NCBI RefSeq assembly: GCF_900460065.1
Contig: NZ_UAVD01000038.1
Location: forward strand, 62,001 to 126,000
DNA: 64,000 nt
Reading direction: 5' to 3'
Source of the DNA: Streptomyces griseus
GTDB lineage: Bacteria; Actinomycetota; Actinomycetes; Streptomycetales; Streptomycetaceae
Shown here: piece by piece, positions 59,343 through 64,000 of the stretch
Position numbering within the stretch: position 1 is the stretch's first letter
How the letters are laid out: each line of letters starts with the position of its first letter
Translations under genes and position numbers: made by a program
The notes under the pieces: model-generated
The model's input: the letters and a program-made list of their open reading frames with translations, nothing else
The model's database searches: none
What the model was told of the DNA's origin: nothing

Positions 59343-59558
59343 GTACACGGGGTAGCGCCTGTGAACTGCGCGGTCGGGACCGTGTACGGTCCCCATCGCC
59401 ACCCAAGCCGAGCCTCGCCGAGGTGCCCGGTTGGGTGTCGATTGAGTAACAGACCTTGATGTGAGGCAAAATCTCCGCCTCAGGTCGGGCACAAGTCCGG
59501 CCTCTCACGCGTTACGTGCGCTGAGACACCCGTAGACACCCAAGAGGGGGAGAGCGAC
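59343..59558 (+). promoter_or_regulatory. Structured leader of the DUF4193 gene with candidate promoter
   Basis: GTACACGG (59343-59350) and CCGTGTAC (59380-59387) form an inverted repeat; TACGGT (about 59385-59390) is a possible -10. Downstream, ACCCAAGCCG / CCGGTTGGGT (59401-59436) enclose a second stem CCTC-GCC-GAGG, and TGAGGC/GCCTCA (59462-59467, 59477-59482) form a third hairpin, then the Shine-Dalgarno AGAGGGGGAG at about 59544. The nested hairpins in about 160 nt suggest a cis-acting RNA. Confidence 0.45.
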
Positions 59559-59849
59559 ATGGCAACGGATTACGACACCCCACGCAAGACCGACGACGAC
59601 GTGGACCAGGACAGCCTCGAAGAGCTCAAGGCGCGTCGGAGCGACAAGACGGCGTCCGCCGTCGACGAGTTCGACGCGGCCGAGGGACTCGAGCTGCCCG
59701 GCGCGGACCTCTCCAACGAGGAGCTGGCCGTCCGGGTGCTGCCCAAGCAGGCCGACGAGTTCACCTGCATGAGCTGCTTCCTGGTGCATCACCGCAGCCA
59801 GCTGGCCCGCGAGAAGAACGGTCAGCCCATCTGCCGCGACTGCGACTGA
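59559..59849 (+). CDS. DUF4193 zinc-ribbon protein
   Basis: 96-residue acidic protein. C70-x2-C73 (FTCMSCFLVHHRSQLA) and C92-x2-C95 (ICRDCD) form a rubredoxin/RNA-polymerase-binding-like zinc ribbon; the first 65 residues are acidic and probably disordered. The family is highly conserved in Actinobacteria next to dut and cutRS, with unknown function; a small zinc ribbon with an acidic arm would suit binding to RNA polymerase or nucleic acid (inference). A strong AGAGGGGGAG site precedes the ATG. The long structured leader upstream suggests regulated expression. An EcsC-like gene follows 13 bp on. Confidence 0.9.
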   Translation: MATDYDTPRKTDDDVDQDSLEELKARRSDKTASAVDEFDAAEGLELPGADLSNEELAVRVLPKQADEFTCMSCFLVHHRSQLAREKNGQPICRDCD

Positions 59850-59862
59850 GGTCGAGTCGGCC

Positions 59863-60819
59863 GTGGCAGGCGAGACACCGTTCCGGAAGCGGCGCCCCTG
59901 GCGTCGGCGCGGCCCGGAGACGAGCCAGGACGGTACAGGCGGCACAGGCCCGGCAGAAGGCGGAGACGCGTCTGCCGAGCGGTCCGCCGCCCCGCCGGAC
60001 CACTCCGGCGGTTTCGACGACGAGCGGGGCCGTTCGGCCTCGCTCGAAGTGGCCGGGGCGGCGTCGCCGGACCGGCCCGCAGAGCAGGAGCAGGGTCAGG
60101 CGGAGCCCACGACCGGGGGCCGCCTGCACGCGGTGAAACGGGGTGCGCGCAAGGGCCGGGAGAGCGCGAAGGCACTGGCCGCACAGCTGGCCGACCGCAT
60201 CATCGACACGGCCCCGCGTGTGCCGGTGCGCGACCTCGCGACCCTGCGGAAGCAGTTCCCCGGGCTGGGGCCCGAGGAGCTGGCCGACAAGCTGGTCACG
60301 GGAGCCTGCCGGGCCACCGCGACCGTCGGCGCGGGTATCGGCGCCGCCGCCATGATGCCCGTACCGCCCGCCATGATCGCCGAGCTGGCGGCGGAGGTGA
60401 CCGGGGTCGCCGCGATCGAGATGAAGCTCGTCGCCGAGCTCCACGAGGTCTACGGCCGCCGGCCTCCCGGCAATCTCGGCCAGCGCAGCACCGCGTATCT
60501 GACGTCGTGGACGGAGGAGCGCGGCATCGACATCACCCGCCCCACCACGCTCAACGCGGCGCTGGGCGGTCAGATGAAGCGCGAGCTGCGCCAGCAGATC
60601 ATGAAGCGCATGGCGCGCAATCTGCCCAACCTGATCCCGTTCATGATCGGCGCCGCCGTCGGCGCCACGATGAACCGCCGCGACACCCGCAAGCTCGCCG
60701 ACCGGGTCAGGAGCGATTTGCGCAAGGACCGCATCGCCTGGGACCGGCTCCCCGAGCTGCCTCCGCTGGAGCAGCCCGCGAACCCGGCCGAGCTGCCCAA
60801 GGAGATCGAGGGCCCCTGA
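59863..60819 (+). CDS. EcsC-like conserved hypothetical protein
   Basis: 318-residue protein. Residues 1-90 are Arg/Gly/Ser-rich and disordered; the core from ~100 starts KALAAQLADRIIDTAPRVPVRDLATLRKQFPGLGPEELADKLV and contains two hydrophobic segments (GAGIGAAAMMPVPPAMIAELAAEV and NLIPFMIGAAVGATMNRRDTRKLADRV). The ...G..VG...N...T....A.R pattern of the second resembles EcsC-family C-termini; the assignment is tentative. It may be an amphitropic membrane protein. GTG 59863 lies 13 bp after the DUF4193 gene, so an operon is likely. Confidence 0.65.
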   Translation: MAGETPFRKRRPWRRRGPETSQDGTGGTGPAEGGDASAERSAAPPDHSGGFDDERGRSASLEVAGAASPDRPAEQEQGQAEPTTGGRLHAVKRGARKGRESAKALAAQLADRIIDTAPRVPVRDLATLRKQFPGLGPEELADKLVTGACRATATVGAGIGAAAMMPVPPAMIAELAAEVTGVAAIEMKLVAELHEVYGRRPPGNLGQRSTAYLTSWTEERGIDITRPTTLNAALGGQMKRELRQQIMKRMARNLPNLIPFMIGAAVGATMNRRDTRKLADRVRSDLRKDRIAWDRLPELPPLEQPANPAELPKEIEGP

Positions 60820-60934
60820 GCGACGAGGGCTCCTGAGCGTCCAAGGGTCCTGCACGAGGAGACGAGGGGGCCCGCGCGACGACCAGGGGCCCCTGAACCC
60901 GCACCGGGTCCGGAGCCCCGCCCGCGACGCCCGC

Positions 60935-61393
60935 TCAGGCGGTCGGGACGGTGCTCAGCGCCGCCGCCAGGCCCTGCGGGTTCCGGGTCGAGAGGTAGAC
61001 GTACGGAGTGGGGTCGTCCGGGTCCGTGACCTCCACCCGCACCGCCGTCTCCACATAGCCGCGCAGCAGCATGAACGCACGGGCGTCGGCCTTGTGCGTG
61101 CGCCAGGCCCGGGCCTCCTCGGCGTCCAGCACCTCGGGCTCGCCGAGCGCCGACAGCGGAATCCGGGCGTCGCCGGCGACGAGCGCCCCCGCCACCACCC
61201 GGATCCGGGCGGAGCCGTAGGCGCTCACCACGAGCGCGGCCGCGACCGTGCCGCCGGCCAGCCCGGCGAGCAGCGGCAGGGTGCCCAGGGGCAGCAGCAT
61301 CAGAGCGCAGGCGATACCGACCCCGAAGGCGATGAACCACCAGGAGCGGGGCGCGGTGAGACGTTCGTCGAAGGGCGGTGCGGAAGGCTGCAT
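60935..61393 (-). CDS. DUF3093 family membrane protein
   Basis: 152-residue protein with two closely spaced transmembrane helices (WWFIAFGVGIACALMLLPLG and LPLLAGLAGGTVAAALVVSA) followed by a soluble domain with the family pattern IPLSALGEPEVLDAEEARAWRTHKADARAFMLLRGYVETAVRVEVTDPDDPTPYVYLSTRNP. The ~85-residue C-terminal part is probably cytoplasmic. DUF3093 is widespread in Actinobacteria next to dut; function unknown. ATG 61393 is used (upstream frame extension of 11 residues has no support); a CAAGCT hexamer lies 7 nt before the start. It is divergent from the thioesterase gene. Confidence 0.88.
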   Translation of the reverse strand: MQPSAPPFDERLTAPRSWWFIAFGVGIACALMLLPLGTLPLLAGLAGGTVAAALVVSAYGSARIRVVAGALVAGDARIPLSALGEPEVLDAEEARAWRTHKADARAFMLLRGYVETAVRVEVTDPDDPTPYVYLSTRNPQGLAAALSTVPTA

Positions 61394-61437
61394 GGCACCA
61401 AGCTTGGCACGGCGCGACCGCCGCACCGCCGCGCGGG

Positions 61438-61443
61438 TAAGGT
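61438..61443 (+). promoter_or_regulatory. -10 hexamer TAAGGT, leaderless start of the thioesterase gene
   Basis: TAAGGT ends 8 nt before the GTG at 61452; no ribosome binding site is present. Confidence 0.55.
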
Positions 61444-61451
61444 CTGCGCCT

Positions 61452-62036
61452 GTGAGTGGAACATCAGCAGCTCTGAAACCCCCGGCCGACGCCGTCGCGC
61501 CGGTCCGGCACCCCGACGCGCCCGCCCCCGGCGAACTCCTCGGAGCGCACTACGAACACTGTTTCGGCTGCGGCGGGGGACAGCCGCACGGACTGCACCT
61601 GATGGCGCGGGCCGGTGAAGGCGTGAGCGTCACCGCCGAGTTCACCGTGCAGCCCGCCCACCAGGGCGCCCCCGGCCTCGCCCACGGCGGGGTGCTCGCC
61701 ACGGCGCTCGACGAGACCCTCGGCTCGCTGAACTGGCTGCTGCGCACGATCGCGGTGACCGGACGGCTGGAGACCGACTTCGTCCGCCCCGTCCCCGTGG
61801 ACACCGTGCTGCACCTCGACGCCCGGATCACCGCCGTGCACGGCCGGAAGATCTACTCCACCGCCACCGGCCGCATCGGCGGCCCCGACGGGCCCGTCGC
61901 GGTCCGGGCCGACGCCCTCTTCATCGAGGTCAAGGTCGACCACTTCATCGACAACGGCAGGCCCGCCGAGATCCAGGCCGCCATGTCCGACCCCGACCAG
62001 GTCAGGCGTGCCCGTGCCTTCGAGGTGAACCCGTGA
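61452..62036 (+). CDS. PaaI-type hotdog-fold thioesterase
   Basis: 194-residue acyl-CoA thioesterase-like protein. The signature FGCGGGQPHGLHL at the beginning, HQGAPGLAHGGVLATALDETLG (with the catalytic Asp/Glu region of PaaI enzymes) and the final beta-strands VRPVPVDTVLHLDARITAV are visible. It probably hydrolyses short or aromatic acyl-CoAs in the cytoplasm; substrate unassigned. Leaderless GTG start. Its stop overlaps the dut start by 4 bp (GTGA), so the two are translated together. Confidence 0.88.
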   Translation: MSGTSAALKPPADAVAPVRHPDAPAPGELLGAHYEHCFGCGGGQPHGLHLMARAGEGVSVTAEFTVQPAHQGAPGLAHGGVLATALDETLGSLNWLLRTIAVTGRLETDFVRPVPVDTVLHLDARITAVHGRKIYSTATGRIGGPDGPVAVRADALFIEVKVDHFIDNGRPAEIQAAMSDPDQVRRARAFEVNP

Positions 62037-62563
62037 CCCGAGGTCCCGTCGACGTACTGATCCGCCTGCTCGACCCGGACGTGCCGATTCCGTCCTACGG
62101 GCACCCGGGAGACGCCGGAGCCGACCTGGTGACCACCGAGGCCGCGGAACTCGCCCCCGGCGAGCGCGCGGTCCTCCCCACCGGGGTCTCCATCGCCCTG
62201 CCCGACGGGTACGCCGCCTTCGTCCACCCGCGCTCCGGCCTCGCGGCCCGCTGCGGAGTGGCCCTCGTGAATGCCCCAGGGACGGTTGATGCCGGGTACC
62301 GTGGGGAGATCAAGGTGATCGTGGTCAACCTCGATCCGCGCGAGAGCGTGCGATTCGAACGGTTCGACCGGATTGCCCAATTGGTTGTCCAGCAGGTCGA
62401 GAAGGTGCGCTTCCACGAGGTGGCGGAACTTCCCGGCTCGGCGCGGGCCGAAGGGGGCTTCGGGTCCACCGGCGGCCACGCGTCGGTGGACGGCGCCGAG
62501 GGCGGGATCACCCACGGTGGGAACAGCTACGCTTCGGTCGTATCCGACCGGGAAGGACAGTGA
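62033..62563 (+). CDS. dut: dUTP diphosphatase
   Basis: 176-residue trimeric dUTPase that splits dUTP to dUMP, keeping uracil out of DNA. All five motifs are present: DAGADL (27-32), PRSGLA (about 66-71), GTVDAGYRGEIKVIVVN (about 83-99, with the catalytic Asp and Tyr), RIAQLVV (about 112-118), and the C-terminal EGGFGSTG (about 140-147). The tail after motif V (28 residues) is longer than usual and probably flexible. It overlaps the thioesterase gene by 4 bp and ends 1 bp before the DUF3710 gene, so the trio is one operon. Confidence 0.96.
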   Translation: MTRGPVDVLIRLLDPDVPIPSYGHPGDAGADLVTTEAAELAPGERAVLPTGVSIALPDGYAAFVHPRSGLAARCGVALVNAPGTVDAGYRGEIKVIVVNLDPRESVRFERFDRIAQLVVQQVEKVRFHEVAELPGSARAEGGFGSTGGHASVDGAEGGITHGGNSYASVVSDREGQ

Positions 62564-62564
62564 C

Positions 62565-63338
62565 GTGTTCGGACGTCGCAAGAAGAGTGGTTCCGCCGAG
62601 GACGCGGCGGACGAGGTGCGCGAGGCCGAGCAGGTCGCCGACGAGCCCGAGGGCAGTGACGGAGCCGCCACGGGCGCCCGTCGGATGAACCTTCCGCCGG
62701 CCCCCCGGCCGGACGGCCCCTGGGACAGCACCGAGGTCACCCAGCCCGGCGAGGGCCGGGTCGACCTGGGCGGCATCTTCGTGCCCGGGGTCGAGGGCAT
62801 GGAGCTGCGCGTCGAGGTGGCCGGGGACGCGATCGTCGCCGCCACCGTGGTGCTGCGCGACAGCGCCATCCAGTTGCAGGCCTTCGCCGCCCCCAAGAAG
62901 GAGGGCATCTGGGGCGAGGTCCGCGACGAGATCGCCTCGGGCATCACCCAGCAGGGCGGCATCATCGACGAGGTCGAGGGCCCGCTGGGCTGGGAGCTGC
63001 GCGCGCAGGTCCCCGTACAGCTCCCGGACGGCACGGGCGGTGTGCAGCTCGTGCGCTTCGTCGGCGTCGACGGGCCCCGCTGGTTCCTGCGCGGAGTGAT
63101 CTCCGGCCAGGGCGCCGTCCAGCCGGAGGCCGCCGGGCTGCTGGAGACGATCTTCCGGGACACCGTGGTCGTCCGCGGCGACGGCCCGATGGCCCCCCGC
63201 GACCCGATCGTCCTCAAGCTCCCCAACGACGCCCAGATGGTGCCCGAGGGCGTGCAGCAGGAGGACCAGGAGAGCTCGAAGTTCTCCGGCGGCATGGGCC
63301 AGCTCCAGCGCGGCCCCGAGATCACCGAGGTCCGCTAG
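62565..63338 (+). CDS. DUF3710 family protein
   Basis: 257-residue protein. Residues 1-50 are acidic and disordered; the core (about 55-240) starts PPAPRPDGPWDSTEVTQPGEGRVDLGGIFVPGVEGMELRVEV and includes LRDSAIQLQAFAAPKKEGIWGEVRDEIA and VRFVGVDGPRWFLRGVISG, the DUF3710 pattern. Its function is unknown; it is regularly found after dut in Actinobacteria. GTG 62565 follows GGAAGGA at 8 nt. Two hairpins lie after the stop. Confidence 0.88.
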   Translation: MFGRRKKSGSAEDAADEVREAEQVADEPEGSDGAATGARRMNLPPAPRPDGPWDSTEVTQPGEGRVDLGGIFVPGVEGMELRVEVAGDAIVAATVVLRDSAIQLQAFAAPKKEGIWGEVRDEIASGITQQGGIIDEVEGPLGWELRAQVPVQLPDGTGGVQLVRFVGVDGPRWFLRGVISGQGAVQPEAAGLLETIFRDTVVVRGDGPMAPRDPIVLKLPNDAQMVPEGVQQEDQESSKFSGGMGQLQRGPEITEVR

Positions 63339-63341
63339 GAA

Positions 63342-63395
63342 GTGTCCGCAACGTCTCGTCGGCCGTCCGTCGGCCGGACGAGACGCTGAGGACAC
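63342..63395 (+). terminator. Complex stem-loop after the dut operon
   Basis: CGTCTCGTC/GACGAGACG (63352-63360, 63377-63385) with an outer GTGTCC/GGACAC (63342-63347, 63390-63395) and an inner GGCC pairing; the operon probably ends here. Confidence 0.8.
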
Positions 63396-63423
63396 GCCCC
63401 GGCGCCGGCCGCACCCCAGCACA

Positions 63424-63466
63424 GGCCGATGGGCCGCACCCTTTCCACGGGTGCGGCCCATCGGCC
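63424..63466. terminator. 18-bp perfect stem-loop
   Basis: GGCCGATGGGCCGCACCC (63424-63441) pairs fully with 63449-63466 around loop TTTCCAC. It is the second terminator-like hairpin after the dut operon, 76 bp before the ABC transporter gene. Confidence 0.85.
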
Positions 63467-63542
63467 ATTGCCCGGCCGCGTGCCGTACGCACATACTTGG
63501 CGGGCGACGACGCAGGCCACGTACGTACGACGGGGGAGCAGC

Positions 63543-64000
63543 ATGACCGAGAGCACCAGCGGGCAGTCCGGCACGGCCCTGGCCGAGGACCCGGCCCGCA
63601 CGGTCATGGTCACGGTCGAGGACCTGCACCGCTCGTACGGCAGCGGTGCGGCGGCCGTGCACGCCCTGCGCGGGGTCTCGTTCGAGATCCCCCGCGGCGA
63701 GCTGGTCGCGCTCAAGGGCCGCTCCGGCTCCGGCAAGACCACCCTGCTCAACCTGGTCGGCGGCCTGGACACCCCGGACGGCGGCCGGATCACCGTCGAC
63801 GGCACCGAGCTGTCGGGCCTCGGCGAGAAGGGGCTCCTGGAGCTGCGCCGGGACCGGGTCGGCTTCATCTTCCAGTCCTTCGGCCTCATCCCGATCCTGA
63901 CCGCCGCCGAGAACGTCGGCGTACCCCTGCGGCTGCGCAAGGCCGACCCGGCCGAGCGCGACGAGCGCGTCGCCCTGCTGCTCTCCCTCGTCGGCCTCGC
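63543..64000 (+). CDS. ABC transporter ATP-binding protein, 5' part
   Basis: First 152 residues of an ABC ATPase cut by the right edge. After a 22-residue polar tail, VTVEDLHRSYGSGAAAVHALRGVSFEIPRGELVALKGRSGSGKTTLLN carries Walker A GRSGSGKTT, followed by GGLDTPDGGRITVDG and the Q-loop FIFQSFGLIPILTAAENV. The layout is of MacB/LolD-type exporters that pair with FtsX-like permeases, here expected just beyond the window. GGGGGAG lies 4 nt before the ATG. The signature and Walker B motifs are outside the window. Confidence 0.9.
   Translation, partial: MTESTSGQSGTALAEDPARTVMVTVEDLHRSYGSGAAAVHALRGVSFEIPRGELVALKGRSGSGKTTLLNLVGGLDTPDGGRITVDGTELSGLGEKGLLELRRDRVGFIFQSFGLIPILTAAENVGVPLRLRKADPAERDERVALLLSLVGL

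Overview
The window is a 64 kb piece of a very GC-rich (about 72%) actinobacterial chromosome, almost certainly Streptomyces. Reasons: strong third-position G/C in every real gene, many GTG and TTG starts, purine-rich Shine-Dalgarno sites mixed with leaderless promoters, and marker genes typical of the genus: sporulation regulator WhiH next to the principal sigma factor HrdB, the cell-division regulator SepH, CutRS, and a c-di-AMP riboswitch before an M23 peptidase. From memory the gene order follows the conserved core of the S. coelicolor chromosome from nrdJ (about SCO5805) to dut and DUF3710 (about SCO5868-5870). I see no prophage, insertion sequence, CRISPR array, rRNA or tRNA.

Layout. 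1-9.7 kb: 3' part of the B12-dependent ribonucleotide reductase nrdJ, a TerD-type protein, YdbC-like, histidine phosphatase and ADP-ribosylglycohydrolase genes, a DUF4153/4173 membrane protein, rnhB and two hypotheticals. 10-16.7 kb: a RecQ helicase fused to a phosphoribosyltransferase-like domain, a 38-bp perfect palindrome made of two head-to-head DnaA boxes, a DUF4192 protein, a Nudix/winged-helix NrtR-like regulator and an ABC ATPase-permease with an altered Walker A. 16.8-23.5 kb: whiH, hrdB, a secreted trypsin-like protease, a small zinc protein and parE. 23.7-33.3 kb: a DUF485 protein with a cation/carboxylate symporter, facing a CitA/DcuS-type two-component system; a LacI regulator; then a helix-turn-helix/citrate synthase fusion divergent from a second citrate synthase, which is followed by a CobW-type GTPase. 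33.3-41.4 kb: parC, a pair of M16 peptidases, the riboswitch-controlled M23 peptidase, a GntR regulator and ptsH. 41.5-50.1 kb: a GNAT/acyl-CoA synthetase fusion, DUF5998, a phosphodiesterase, thymidine kinase, a VOC protein, a rhodanese and sepH. 50.6-64 kb: a membrane protein, sugar-lactone oxidase with an MFS transporter, hemH, an inositol monophosphatase, cutRS, DUF4193, an EcsC-like protein, DUF3093, a thioesterase with dut and DUF3710, and the 5' part of an ABC exporter ATPase.

How it fits together. Three themes dominate. Chromosome maintenance and nucleotides: nrdJ, rnhB, recQ, parE/parC, tdk and dut. Global control of transcription and development: hrdB, whiH, sepH and cutRS. Carbon uptake and central carbon metabolism: symporter with its sensor kinase, citrate synthases and HPr. 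Convergent gene ends are marked by long perfect stem-loops. At least ten genes have a TANNNT hexamer 6-10 nt before the start codon and lack a ribosome binding site, which implies leaderless mRNAs. The most interesting non-coding signals are the DnaA-box palindrome, the operator array between the two citrate synthase genes, the probable ECF-type promoter of hrdB, and a structured leader before the DUF4193 gene.
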